33,653 bases of DNA from Actinomycetes bacterium (GTDB lineage: Bacteria; Actinomycetota; Acidimicrobiia; Acidimicrobiales; RAAP-2), in contig JAKATH010000020.1 in NCBI GenBank assembly GCA_021828055.1, positions 1 to 33,653 of the forward strand, written 5' to 3'. Below are positions 1 to 7,697 of this stretch, in pieces. Positions within the stretch are counted from its first letter, which is position 1. Each line of letters opens with the position of its first letter. The notes below the pieces were generated by a model. It had not been told where the DNA came from, ran no database searches, and saw only the letters and a list, made by a program, of their open reading frames with translations. Position numbers and translations under genes: made by a program.

Positions 1-728
1 ACCATGGCCCACACGGCCGTGGCGAGCGAGGCGTCGAGCCGGTCGTCCGCGCCGAGCGGTCGGTCCGGCGCGAGCGCACCGTAGCGGCCGAGGAAGCTCT
101 TACGGCTCGTGCCCACGAGCACCTTCGCACCGGCGGCGTGCGCCGCGACGGCGAGCTCGGGCAGAAAGGCGAGCAGCAAGACGTTCTGCTCCGCGGTCTT
201 GGCGAACCCGATGCCCGGATCCACCCACACCTCGGCGATCCCCGCGCGGCGCGCCCTCTCCGCGGCGCCGAGCACGTGGGCGTGCACCTCGCTCACGACG
301 TCGTGGTAGTCCGTGAGAGCCTGCATGGTCCGCGGCGTGCCGCGCCGGTGCATCGACACCCAGCCGGCCCCGAGCTCCGCCGCGACCGGCCAGAGAGCCC
401 CGGACACGTCGTTCACCAGCGACGCTCCCGCGGCGACGGCTGCGCGGGCGACCGCGGGCTTGGTCGTGTCCACCGACACGCGGACGGCGCCGGAGAGCTG
501 CTCGACGACCGGGAGCACACGGCGGAGCTCCTCCTCCTCTTCGACGGGCTCAGCGCCGGGCCGCGAGGACTCGCCGCCCACGTCGACGATGTCCGCTCCC
601 TCGACGACCATCTGCTGCCCGCGCGCGAGCGCGTCGGCAGGTCGCAGGAACCGGCCGCCGTCGGAGAAGGAATCGGGGGTGACGTTGAGGATCCCCATCA
701 CGAGGGGGCGGTCCGTCACCTTTGCCAT
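1..728 (-). CDS. folP: Dihydropteroate synthase FolP (C-terminus cut by window edge)
   Basis: Joins 6-hydroxymethyl-dihydropterin pyrophosphate to p-aminobenzoate to make dihydropteroate in cytosolic folate synthesis. The reading frame from ATG at 726-728 runs off the window with 242 codons visible, out of about 270-280 usual for the family. Family motifs are in order: MGILNVTPDSFSDGG (residues 11-25), GESSRPG (about 52-58), VNDVSG (about 105-110), DPGIGFAKT (about 170-178) and the substrate-binding GTSRKSFLG (about 206-214). It follows folE by 54 bases on the same strand, so it is probably the distal part of the sigR-to-fol operon; folB and folK would be expected just outside the window. A TACGCT hexamer nine bases before the ATG (738-743) might give it a secondary promoter, which is weak evidence. 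The identification is firm. Confidence 0.95.
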   Translation of the reverse strand, partial: MAKVTDRPLVMGILNVTPDSFSDGGRFLRPADALARGQQMVVEGADIVDVGGESSRPGAEPVEEEEELRRVLPVVEQLSGAVRVSVDTTKPAVARAAVAAGASLVNDVSGALWPVAAELGAGWVSMHRRGTPRTMQALTDYHDVVSEVHAHVLGAAERARRAGIAEVWVDPGIGFAKTAEQNVLLLAFLPELAVAAHAAGAKVLVGTSRKSFLGRYGALAPDRPLGADDRLDASLATAVWAM

Positions 729-782
729 CGGGGCCGTAGCGTAGGCCAACCGGCCCTCTGCCGGCCGCGGCCGTCGCGCCGG

Positions 783-1352
783 TCAGCCTCCGCGGATGAA
801 CTGCATCGCCTCGGCGCGAGTCGCAGCGTCGCGCCGGAAGAGCCCGCGCACCGACGAGGTGACGGTCAGGGCGCCGGGCTTCTTCACCCCGCGCATCGAC
901 ATGCAGAGGTGCTCCGCCTCGACCACGACGAGCACTCCCCGAGGCGCCAGCGCCTTCTCGACCGCCTCCGCGATCTGCGTGGTCATGCGCTCTTGGACCT
1001 GCAGCCGCCGCGCGTAACCGTCGACCAGGCGGGCGAGCTTGGACAGCCCGGTGATGCGGCCGTCCTCGGCCGGGATGTAGGCGACGTGGGCCCGTCCGAT
1101 GAACGGCACCAGGTGGTGCTCGCAGAACGACGCGAAGCGGATGTCGCGCACCATCACCATCTCGTCGTGCTCTGCCGCGAAGGTCACCGTCAGGTGGCGG
1201 CCCGGGTCCTCGTCGATCCCGCCGGACAGCTCCTCGAACATCGAGGCGACACGGCGAGGCGTCTCGCGGAGGCCCTCGCGATCGGGATCCTCGCCGATCC
1301 CGGCCAAGAGCTCGCGGACGGCGGCCCTGACCCGTTCCGTGTCGACGCTCAT
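783..1352 (-). CDS. folE: GTP cyclohydrolase I
   Basis: Converts GTP to 7,8-dihydroneopterin triphosphate, the first step of folate synthesis. The 189-residue length is typical of bacterial FolE. The zinc site is intact: Cys77 and His80 in [10 protein letters not shown] and Cys150 in [10 protein letters not shown]. The downstream [11 protein letters not shown] segment (about 118-128) is the family signature. The ATG at 1350-1352 is the start that gives a normal N-terminus; only a weak GGCGGG-type ribosome site precedes it. It lies 70 bases after hpt and 54 before folP on the same strand. In many actinobacteria ftsH lies between hpt and folE; here the 70-base gap has no room for it. Confidence 0.96.
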   Translation of the reverse strand: MSVDTERVRAAVRELLAGIGEDPDREGLRETPRRVASMFEELSGGIDEDPGRHLTVTFAAEHDEMVMVRDIRFASFCEHHLVPFIGRAHVAYIPAEDGRITGLSKLARLVDGYARRLQVQERMTTQIAEAVEKALAPRGVLVVVEAEHLCMSMRGVKKPGALTVTSSVRGLFRRDAATRAEAMQFIRGG

Positions 1353-1422
1353 CCGGCGACGCCCGCCGCACGCACGGGCGTTCGGCGGCGCCCGCCCTGC
1401 TCGCCCGAGCCCGCCGGCCCGG

Positions 1423-2028
1423 TCACCCCGTCCCCTCGGTGTCGACCCGGAAGGCGTGCACTCCCGACAGGTTCCGGAACCGCTCGGCGGCGTCGAGCCC
1501 GTAGCCGACGACGAACTCCGAGGGGATGGTGAAGCCGACGTAGCGGAGGTCGAGGTCCACGCGCTGCTCGCCCTCCTTCACGAGCAGGGCGCACACGTCG
1601 ACCGACGCAGGATGCCTGGCGTGGAGGTAGCGGCTCAGGTAGTTCAGCGTGAGACCGCTGTCGATGATGTCCTCGACGACGAGCACGCGCCGACCGGTCA
1701 GCTCGGCGTCCAGGTCCATCACGATCCGCACGACGCCCGAGGACTGGGTGGCGTTCCCGTACGACGAGACCGCCATGAAGTCGACCTCCACCGGCAGCTC
1801 GATCGCCCGGCACAGGTCGCTCATGAAGAGCATCGCGCCCTTCAGCACCCCCAAGAGCAGGGGCGGGTCGTCCGCGAAGTCCTCGGTGATCCGCTTGCCG
1901 AGCTCGGAGACCTTGGCGGCGATCTCCTCGGCGGTCACGAGGACCGGGCCGACAGTTGGCCGTGCCCAGGCGGGAACGTCCCCCGCCTCGCCTCCCGCCC
2001 CGATGCTCCCTTCATCCCCCGTCGTCAT
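1423..2028 (-). CDS. hpt: Hypoxanthine phosphoribosyltransferase
   Basis: Purine salvage enzyme that makes IMP or GMP from hypoxanthine or guanine and PRPP. The PRPP-binding loop [12 protein letters not shown] is at about residues 117-128, LKGA at about 62-65, and the C-terminal [10 protein letters not shown] segment that contacts the base is present. I start it at ATG 2026-2028 (201 residues) because AAGGTG lies six bases upstream and overlaps the TAA stop of tilS, which suggests translational coupling; a GTG at 2035-2037 is an alternative. The first 25 or so residues are a Gly/Ala/Glu-rich extension that the enzyme core does not need. The tilS-hpt pairing is standard in actinobacteria and many other bacteria. 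Confidence 0.95.
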   Translation of the reverse strand: MTTGDEGSIGAGGEAGDVPAWARPTVGPVLVTAEEIAAKVSELGKRITEDFADDPPLLLGVLKGAMLFMSDLCRAIELPVEVDFMAVSSYGNATQSSGVVRIVMDLDAELTGRRVLVVEDIIDSGLTLNYLSRYLHARHPASVDVCALLVKEGEQRVDLDLRYVGFTIPSEFVVGYGLDAAERFRNLSGVHAFRVDTEGTG

Positions 2029-2038
2029 CGGCGGCACC

Positions 2039-3151
2039 TTAGTGCTCGGCGCCGCGCACGCCGACCTCCCCCGGCGCGTCGCCCGACGCGTCGCCCGACG
2101 CGTCGCCCGGCATGCCCGGTGCGTCGGGTGCGTCCGGCGCGTCGAACGCGTCCGGTGCGTCGGGTGCCGGCGATCGTGGCGGGCTCTGCCGCGCGGCTGG
2201 CGGCGTCGCGACCAGGCGGCCCGCCGACCGCTGAACGCGCCATCCGCCGGCGAGCTCGGTGCCCACCGCTCCCCCGGCTGCGACCGCCAGGACGCGCCGG
2301 ACGTCGGCGAGCGAGGGCGGCTGGCGGTCCGGACCGGGAACGGCCGACGGCCTCCCGCCCGAGCCGGGCGTAGCCCCGAGCTCGCGCAGCCAGCGCCTGA
2401 TCGCGCGGCCTGCGAGGGGCTCGGGCGCCAGGGCCACGTCTCGGGCGACCGTGGGGTCGGGCACGATCTCCGCAGCGAGCTCGGCGAGGAACCCGGCGTC
2501 CAGGGCGGCGAGCTCGGCGAGGCGTGCGAGGAGCGGGACGGGATCTCTCCCCGCGAGCTCGGCGCACATCGGCAGCAGCTCGTGGCGGACGCGGTTTCGA
2601 AGGTGGCGCGGATCGTCGTTGGTGGGATCTTCGACCCAGCGAAGGCCCGCCTCCTCGCACACCGCGCGCGTCTCGGACCTCCTCAGCGCGAGCAGCGGGT
2701 GCTCGTGGCCCGGCCTCATCCCCGCGACGCCGTCGGGGCCCGTGCCGCGGAGCAGGTTGCACAGGACCGTCTCGGCCTGGTCGTCCATCGTGTGGCCGGT
2801 GGCGACCGCAGGCGGCAGCGCCGCGAAGCGTGCCGCACGCGCTCGGGCCTCGAGGTTCGGGCCCGGCGCGACCTGGACGCACACGCCCCTGAACTGCGCG
2901 CCGAGCGCCGCTGCGGCCGCGGCGACGAGATCGGCCTCGCCGGCCGAGCCCACGCGCAGCCCGTGGTCCACGTGGACCACGGTCACGCGGCAGCCGGCGA
3001 GCGTCGAGAGCACGAGCAGGGCGAGGGAATCGGGTCCGCCCGAGACGGCGCAGACGAGGGGCGAGCCGGCGAGCGGGAAGTTGCAGCGGCGGAGAAGGCT
3101 CCCCGAAAGGCCGCCCTCCGCGATCGCGTCGGGGGTCGCCGGACGCGTCAC
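2039..3151 (-). CDS. tilS: tRNA(Ile)-lysidine synthase TilS
   Basis: Converts C34 of the CAU-anticodon tRNA-Ile to lysidine so that it reads AUA. The N-type PP-loop ATP site SGGPDS is at residues 37-42, followed by VVHVDHGLR, GHTMDDQAETVL (about 119-130) and LRNRVRHELLP. The start is GTG 3149-3151, which overlaps the TGA stop of the upstream peptidase (GTGA); the longer frame to 3226 would invade that gene. This gives 370 residues. The last 45 or so residues are an Asp/Ala/Pro/Gly/Ser repeat tail (DAPDAPDAPG, GDASGDASGD) encoded by 9- and 12-base repeats, and they replace any ordered C-terminal domain. The next gene, hpt, is coupled through a ribosome site on this stop codon. Confidence 0.94.
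   Translation of the reverse strand: MTRPATPDAIAEGGLSGSLLRRCNFPLAGSPLVCAVSGGPDSLALLVLSTLAGCRVTVVHVDHGLRVGSAGEADLVAAAAAALGAQFRGVCVQVAPGPNLEARARAARFAALPPAVATGHTMDDQAETVLCNLLRGTGPDGVAGMRPGHEHPLLALRRSETRAVCEEAGLRWVEDPTNDDPRHLRNRVRHELLPMCAELAGRDPVPLLARLAELAALDAGFLAELAAEIVPDPTVARDVALAPEPLAGRAIRRWLRELGATPGSGGRPSAVPGPDRQPPSLADVRRVLAVAAGGAVGTELAGGWRVQRSAGRLVATPPAARQSPPRSPAPDAPDAFDAPDAPDAPGMPGDASGDASGDAPGEVGVRGAEH
2074..2170 (-). repeat. Short tandem repeats in the 3' end of tilS
   Basis: On the plus strand GCGTCGCCCGAC recurs as a 12-base unit at about 2076-2110, then GCGTCGGGT/GCGTCCGGC-like 9-base units continue to about 2170. All units are multiples of three, so the tilS frame stays open and the product is a low-complexity acidic tail. 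Confidence 0.8.
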
Positions 3152-4359
3152 CCGCCGTCCCGCGTCGCCTCCACGCGAGCGATCCACAGCTCCGGTTCGC
3201 GGATCTCTGCGAGCGTCGGAAGCCATTCTGGTCCGCGCCAGACCCGGTCGAAGAGGTCCCGTCCACCGCGCGCCTCAGCAGCACGGATGAACTCCTCTCC
3301 CTGCTGGTACTGCCGGAGCTTGGCCTCGAGCCCGAGCACCTGCTGCAGCACCTTCGCCGGCCCCTTCACGGACTGCCTGCGCTCGCGCAGCACCTGGCTG
3401 AAGCGGGCGGCTCCGGGCACCTGCGTCGCGCCCGCCCGGTCCATGGTCACGTCGCCGTGACCCTCGAGAAGGCTCATCATCGCCTGGAGGCTCCGGATCG
3501 CCTCGAGCTGCGGCTCGCTCGCCACCATGCCGAGCACACCCGCGTCGTCGAACGGGCTCTTGCGCGACCGGAGCTGCTCGGCCGTGCGCCGGACCATCTC
3601 GGCCAGCCGTCCCGGGTCCGCCTGGAACGGCTCGATCGCCCTGTCCACGAGCGACAGGAAGTAGCCGCGGAGCCACGGCACTGCCGTGAATTGGCAGCGG
3701 TGGGTCACCTCGTGGAGCGCCAGCCACAGCCGGAACTCCTCGGGGGCGAACCCGTGGCGCTGCTCGAGGTCCACGACGTTCGGCCCCACGTAGTACAAGA
3801 GGTCCTGGTCGTCGGCCATCTCCTCGGTGAGCAGCAGGTCGTACTGCCCGAGGACCCGGGTCGACATCCAGGCGAGCACCGCGCCGAGCTGCGCCCCGCT
3901 CGCCGAGCGGCCCGCCCCGGCGACCCTGCTGGCGATGGGCTCGGGGAGGTCGACGAGCCAGGCGGGTCGCGCAGCCGAGCGCCGCCGCTCCTCCCGCCGC
4001 TCCTCCCGCCGACGTTCGAACTTGGCGAGCGCAGGCGTGAGCAGGCGCTGGAAGGAGGCGACGTTCGCCCGCGCCCACCCCAGGCGATCCGTGACGACCG
4101 ATCGGGCCGGCGTGGGCGCGTGCCAGCCGGTGGAGGCGGCGACGAGCTCCTCGGCCTTCGCGGTCGCGGCGGCGAACGACCTCGAGAGCTCGTCCGCGTC
4201 GTAGCGGACGCCCGCCGGCCGCCGGGCGATCGCCCAGGCTGCGACCCGCTCCGCCACGCGCCAGTCGACGAGGCCAGGACCTCGAGGGCCGCCGTCCCGG
4301 CCCGCGTCGCGATCGGCGTCGCGATCGGCGTCCACGGGCTCGGGGAGCGGGGCGCTCAC
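3148..4359 (-). CDS. DUF2342-type zinc metallopeptidase-like protein
   Basis: A 403-residue member of the actinobacterial DUF2342 family, often annotated as zinc-dependent metalloprotease or as coenzyme F420 biosynthesis-associated protein; its substrate is unknown. HEVTH at about residues 216-220 fits an HExxH zinc site, and LEGHGDVTM about 75 residues later carries the conserved acidic/His segment. The start is GTG 4357-4359, sharing GTGA with the rsrA stop; its own stop shares GTGA with the tilS start. The N-terminus carries the repeat DADRDADRDAGRD (12-base units at about 4308-4345), and there is an Arg/Glu-rich stretch near residues 115-130. There is no signal peptide, so it is probably cytosolic. 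The neighbourhood DUF2342-tilS-hpt is conserved in actinobacteria; the link to sigR-rsrA is less usual. The family call is firm and the function is not. Confidence 0.85.
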   Translation of the reverse strand: MSAPLPEPVDADRDADRDAGRDGGPRGPGLVDWRVAERVAAWAIARRPAGVRYDADELSRSFAAATAKAEELVAASTGWHAPTPARSVVTDRLGWARANVASFQRLLTPALAKFERRREERREERRRSAARPAWLVDLPEPIASRVAGAGRSASGAQLGAVLAWMSTRVLGQYDLLLTEEMADDQDLLYYVGPNVVDLEQRHGFAPEEFRLWLALHEVTHRCQFTAVPWLRGYFLSLVDRAIEPFQADPGRLAEMVRRTAEQLRSRKSPFDDAGVLGMVASEPQLEAIRSLQAMMSLLEGHGDVTMDRAGATQVPGAARFSQVLRERRQSVKGPAKVLQQVLGLEAKLRQYQQGEEFIRAAEARGGRDLFDRVWRGPEWLPTLAEIREPELWIARVEATRDGG

Positions 4360-4670
4360 GCCGGCGCCGACGACGGGGCGGGTCCCGACCCCCGGAACGT
4401 CTCCTCCTCGGCGATCGCCGCGGCGACTCGGGCGATCAAAGACTCCGGCACACGGTCCTTGCAGCGGCTCGAGATGACGGCCCGCAGCTCCGCCTCGAAC
4501 CCCGCCGCGTCGGCGCAGGGGCCGCACTCGTCCAGATGCGCCGCGATCTCCAGCCGCCGGTCGTCGGTCAGCTCCCCGTCGAGGTACACGTAGAGCTGCC
4601 GGACCGCCTCCGCGCAGTCGACGTCCGACGCGCCGTCCCCGCACCCCCCTCGTCCATCGTGGGCCACCAT
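4356..4670 (-). CDS. rsrA: Zinc-binding anti-sigma factor of the RsrA type
   Basis: A 104-residue protein expected to hold the adjacent ECF sigma factor inactive until thiol oxidation releases it. The ZAS motif H-x3-C-x2-C is seen as HLDECGPC. Upstream is DCAEAVRQLYVYLDGEL, the usual helix before the motif, and downstream is a single Cys in SSRCKD where Streptomyces RsrA has a Cys pair. ATG 4668-4670 is preceded by AGGAG four bases away, so I prefer it to the longer frame to 4724. It starts 57 bases after the sigma gene, and its TGA overlaps the GTG of the next gene. Redox sensitivity is inferred from the family. Confidence 0.9.
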   Translation of the reverse strand: MVAHDGRGGCGDGASDVDCAEAVRQLYVYLDGELTDDRRLEIAAHLDECGPCADAAGFEAELRAVISSRCKDRVPESLIARVAAAIAEEETFRGSGPAPSSAPA

Positions 4671-4727
4671 CGGTCTCCTGTCAGTTGCTCGCGGGCGCCC
4701 CGGACGGCACCCGCCCCCCACCACGGA

Positions 4728-5303
4728 TCACGGCCCCGTCGCGGGACCCGCAGCCACGAGGCCCCGCGCGCGTGCGAATCCTGCCAACGTCTTCTGCAGA
4801 GCTCTTCTTCCCCGGTGGATGCGGCTCATCACCGTCCCGATCGGGACCTCGGTGATCTCCGCGATCTCCTTGTAGCTGAAGCCCTCGACGTCTGCGAGGA
4901 GCACGGCGATCCGGAACGCGTCGGGGAGCGCCTCGATCGCCTCCTTCACCTCTTCGTCGGTGAAGCCGGCGAGCGCCTCCTCCTCGGCGCTCCGACCGGT
5001 GCCCTGACCCGGCGAGAGGCGGTGGTAGAGGTACAGGTCCTCCACGTCCTCGACGTCGCTCACCTCGGGGCGGCGCTTCGCGGCGCGATAGGAGTTGATG
5101 TAGGTGTTCGTGAGGATGCGGTAGAGCCAGGCCTTCAGGTTGGTGCCCTCGGTGAAGGAGTCGAACGACCGGTAGGCCCTGAGGTAGGTCTCCTGGACGA
5201 GGTCCTCCGCGTCCGCAGGGTTGCGCGTCATCCGGAGCGCTGCGGAGTACAGGGCGGGCATGTGCTCCATCGCCTGCTCTGCGAATCTGGCCCGGTCCGC
5301 CAT
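4728..5303 (-). CDS. sigR: ECF sigma factor of the SigR/SigH type
   Basis: A 191-residue extracytoplasmic-function sigma factor, by homology the activator of the thiol-oxidative stress regulon (mycothiol, thioredoxin). Region 2 runs from [19 protein letters not shown] through [17 protein letters not shown] to [15 protein letters not shown]; region 4 contains [20 protein letters not shown], then [20 protein letters not shown], the helix-turn-helix. The start is ATG 5301-5303; TAGGGT lies eight bases before it, so the mRNA may be leaderless. It heads the run rsrA, DUF2342, tilS, hpt, folE, folP. I found no clear GGAAT-N18-GTT autoregulatory promoter in the 79-base gap upstream. It is divergent from pgeF. 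Confidence 0.92.
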   Translation of the reverse strand: MADRARFAEQAMEHMPALYSAALRMTRNPADAEDLVQETYLRAYRSFDSFTEGTNLKAWLYRILTNTYINSYRAAKRRPEVSDVEDVEDLYLYHRLSPGQGTGRSAEEEALAGFTDEEVKEAIEALPDAFRIAVLLADVEGFSYKEIAEITEVPIGTVMSRIHRGRRALQKTLAGFARARGLVAAGPATGP

Positions 5304-5311
5304 GACCAGAG

Positions 5312-5317
5312 ACCCTA
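5312..5317 (-). promoter_or_regulatory. Probable -10 element for leaderless sigR
   Basis: Minus-strand TAGGGT ends eight bases before the sigR ATG, which would place the transcription start at or next to the start codon. No convincing -35 is seen. Confidence 0.5.
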
Positions 5318-5368
5318 CCCAGCATCCGGGGAGGGGTCGACACCGCCCGCCCTCGGCGCCGGGGCCTC

Positions 5369-5374
5369 TATCCT
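5369..5374 (+). promoter_or_regulatory. Probable -10 element for leaderless pgeF
   Basis: TATCCT lies eight bases before the pgeF ATG. The same TATCCTCGA(C/G)CGTC string precedes the Nudix gene at 32745-32758 on the other strand with identical spacing. Confidence 0.55.
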
Positions 5375-5382
5375 CGACCGTC

Positions 5383-6207
5383 ATGGACGCCCGCACGCTC
5401 GACCAGGACAGCGCGGCGCTCGCGCGGGCCGGCGAGGTGGAGGTGCTCTCGTGGCCGTGGCTCGCGGACCTCGGCGTGGACGCGGCGGTGACGACGCGTG
5501 CGCACGGCGTGTCCCTCGGGCCGTACGGGTCGTTGAACCTCGGCCTGCACGTGGGCGACGACCCCGAGGCGGTCGCTGAGAACCGGCGCCGGGCGGCGAG
5601 CGCCCTCGGCGCCGGCGTCGGCGACCTCGTCTTCGCGAGGCAGGTGCACGGCACCCGGGCGGCGGTCGTGGGGCGGGCCGAGGCGGGCCGCGGGGCGCTC
5701 CGCGACCACGACGCGATCGACGCGGCCGACGCGCTCGTCACCGCGGAACCAGGGCCGGTGCTCGTGACGCTCGTCGCAGACTGCTCGCCGGTGCTCCTGG
5801 TCGACCCGGAGGCCCGAGTCCTCGCAACCGTGCACGCCGGGTGGCGGGGGGCCGTCGCGGGCGTCGTCCGCTCGGCGCTCGACACCATGGCGGCTCTCGG
5901 CGCGCGGGCGGATCGGACGATCGCGGTCATCGGCCCGACCGTGTCGCCCGCGGTCTACGTGGTCGGGCCGGAGATCGAGGCGGCGGCCCGCTCCGCCCTC
6001 GGTCCCGGCGCGGGCCGCGTGCTGCGGGCGCACGGCGACCGCTTTCGGTTCGACGTGGCCGGCGCGAACCGGTTGCAGCTCCGTGCAGGCGGCGTCGCCG
6101 ACGGGCGGATCTTCGGGTCCTCGTTCACGACCGGCGACGGGCACTTCTTCAGCGACCGGTCCGCACGGCCGTGCGGGCGGTTCGGGCTGCTCGCCCGCTT
6201 GGGATGA
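5383..6207 (+). CDS. pgeF: Peptidoglycan editing factor PgeF (YfiH/DUF152, laccase-domain fold)
   Basis: A 274-residue protein of the YfiH/PgeF family. In E. coli this enzyme hydrolyses UDP-MurNAc carrying L-Ser or Gly instead of L-Ala, so only correct precursors go forward; older annotations call it polyphenol oxidase. The metal ligands are in place: His89 in ARQVHG, Cys134 in VADCSPV and His151 in TVHAGWRG. The usual IGPCIG-like loop reads IGPTVSP, so its cysteine is missing. The start is ATG 5383, the only ATG in the right place, with TATCCT eight bases upstream. murL follows after 37 bases and then murD2, so it probably belongs to one wall-precursor cassette. In most actinobacteria pgeF sits beside ftsZ, which makes this location notable. 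Confidence 0.9.
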   Translation: MDARTLDQDSAALARAGEVEVLSWPWLADLGVDAAVTTRAHGVSLGPYGSLNLGLHVGDDPEAVAENRRRAASALGAGVGDLVFARQVHGTRAAVVGRAEAGRGALRDHDAIDAADALVTAEPGPVLVTLVADCSPVLLVDPEARVLATVHAGWRGAVAGVVRSALDTMAALGARADRTIAVIGPTVSPAVYVVGPEIEAAARSALGPGAGRVLRAHGDRFRFDVAGANRLQLRAGGVADGRIFGSSFTTGDGHFFSDRSARPCGRFGLLARLG

Positions 6208-6244
6208 GGCTGCCCGCGGTGGCGCTCGTAGCATGGGCGGGACG

Positions 6245-7684
6245 ATGACCGCGGACCGCTTCGTCTACGAGGGGTACGACCTCGACGCCCGCGGGCGACG
6301 CGTCGTGTGCCGCTACTCGCTCGGCGGCCACCGGTTCACCGAGGAGGTCTGCTTCGAGCCCACCGACCGGGCCGCCGCGTGGGACGATGCGGCGGTCGAC
6401 GCGGCGGCCCGCATCCTGTTCCTCCTCGCCGGCGTCTCCTACTACAAGACCTCCGCCCCGCCGGTGGTCGACCTCGGCGCCACCGAGACGACGGCGGGCG
6501 AGCGCGAGTTCCTCCGGACCTTCTACGTCGAAGGGCTCGGCGAGCTCGCCTACCGCAACGGGCTCGACCTCTCGGGCTTGGAGATCGTCGGTCCCGACTC
6601 GGCCGAGCGACGCCCCGAACGGCCGGCGCTCGTCGCCGGACGGCCGCTCGTCCCCTTCGGCGCGGGCATCGACTCGATCGTGACCGTGGCGCACGTCGCC
6701 CGACGCGTCCCTGGCTCGTCCCTCTTCGTCGTGAGCCGCGGGGGGGACCGGTTCGCGGCCATCGAGGACGCGGCGGCGGTGACGCGGCTCCCGATCGTGC
6801 GCGCCGACCGGAGGATCGACCCGGCAGTGCTGCGCTCGGCGGAGCTCGGGTTCCTGAACGGGCACGTGCCGGTCACCGGGATCCTCTCCGCGATCGCGAT
6901 CGTGGCGGCGGTGCTCGGCGGCCACGACGTGGTCGTGATGTCGAACGAACGGTCGGCGTCGGTGCCGACGGTCTGGGACGGTGAACGACCGGTCAACCAC
7001 CAGTGGTCGAAGGGCGCCGCGTTCGAATCGGCCTTTCGCCGGCTGCTGGACGAGTCGCTCGCGCCCGCGCCCGGGTACTTCTCGTTCCTTCGGGCCCGCT
7101 CGGAGCTGTGGGTGGCCCGGGAGTTCGCCGCGCTCGACCGCTACCACCCCGTGTTCCGGAGCTGCAACCGCGCCTTCGCCGCCGACCCGGCCCGCCGGCT
7201 CGACCACTGGTGCGGCGCCTGCGACAAGTGCTGCTTCATCGACCTCGTGCTCGCGCCGTACCTGTCCGCAGCGGCCCTCTCGACGATCTTCGGCGGCCGC
7301 GAGCCGCTCGGCAACCCCGACCTGGCTCCCCGGTTCCAGGCGCTCCTCGGCGTCGGGGGGAGGCCGAAGCCCTTCGAGTGCGTCGGCGACGAGGAGGAGT
7401 GCCGAGCGGCAGCGGTCCTCGCCGCGGAACGGCCGGATCGGAGCGGCACAGCGCAGCTCCAGGCCCTCGCCGCGGAGGTCCGCACCGCCGCCCCCACCTG
7501 GGCCGACCCCGCAGCCCGCGACGCGGCGGCGCAGTGGCTGCTCGCAGCCGACGGGCCGGAGCTCCTGCCCCCGACCGGGGCCGGCACAGCCGAGGCCGGC
7601 ACGACGGCGGCCGGCACGGCCCACGGGCTGCTCCTCCCCGGAGAGCCCGAGCCCCGGTACGCCGGGGTGCCGTCATCCCCGTAG
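6245..7684 (+). CDS. murL: MurL-type UDP-MurNAc-L-Ala-L-Glu epimerase
   Basis: Recognised as a MurL homologue. In Xanthomonas, MurL uses ATP and Mg2+ to epimerise the terminal L-Glu of UDP-MurNAc-L-Ala-L-Glu to D-Glu. Visible features are a PP-loop-like FGAGIDSIVT (about 138-147), the family segments MSNERSASVPT (about 232-242), NHQWSKGAAFE (about 251-261), HPVFRSCNRAF (about 301-311) and the cysteine cluster WCGACDKCCF (about 322-331). The protein has 479 residues, slightly longer than usual because of an Ala/Gly/Thr-rich C-terminal tail. The start is ATG 6245; an in-frame ATG at 6233 is equally possible. murD2 begins 13 bases after its stop, which is the best contextual support. Substrate assignment rests on homology plus this pairing. 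Confidence 0.87.
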   Translation: MTADRFVYEGYDLDARGRRVVCRYSLGGHRFTEEVCFEPTDRAAAWDDAAVDAAARILFLLAGVSYYKTSAPPVVDLGATETTAGEREFLRTFYVEGLGELAYRNGLDLSGLEIVGPDSAERRPERPALVAGRPLVPFGAGIDSIVTVAHVARRVPGSSLFVVSRGGDRFAAIEDAAAVTRLPIVRADRRIDPAVLRSAELGFLNGHVPVTGILSAIAIVAAVLGGHDVVVMSNERSASVPTVWDGERPVNHQWSKGAAFESAFRRLLDESLAPAPGYFSFLRARSELWVAREFAALDRYHPVFRSCNRAFAADPARRLDHWCGACDKCCFIDLVLAPYLSAAALSTIFGGREPLGNPDLAPRFQALLGVGGRPKPFECVGDEEECRAAAVLAAERPDRSGTAQLQALAAEVRTAAPTWADPAARDAAAQWLLAADGPELLPPTGAGTAEAGTTAAGTAHGLLLPGEPEPRYAGVPSSP

Positions 7685-7697
7685 GCACCGTCCGGCG

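Noticed and set aside
138-1532. 464-codon plus-strand frame over folP and folE
   Set aside because: Antisense shadow in GC-rich DNA; both minus-strand genes carry complete family motifs.
5304-5382. SigR-type autoregulatory promoter (GGAAT-N18-GTT) upstream of sigR
   Set aside because: A GGATA is present, but no GTT lies at the required distance.
5383-6207. Multicopper laccase
   Set aside because: The Cys/His ligands and length are those of the YfiH/PgeF fold, and no cupredoxin domains are present.
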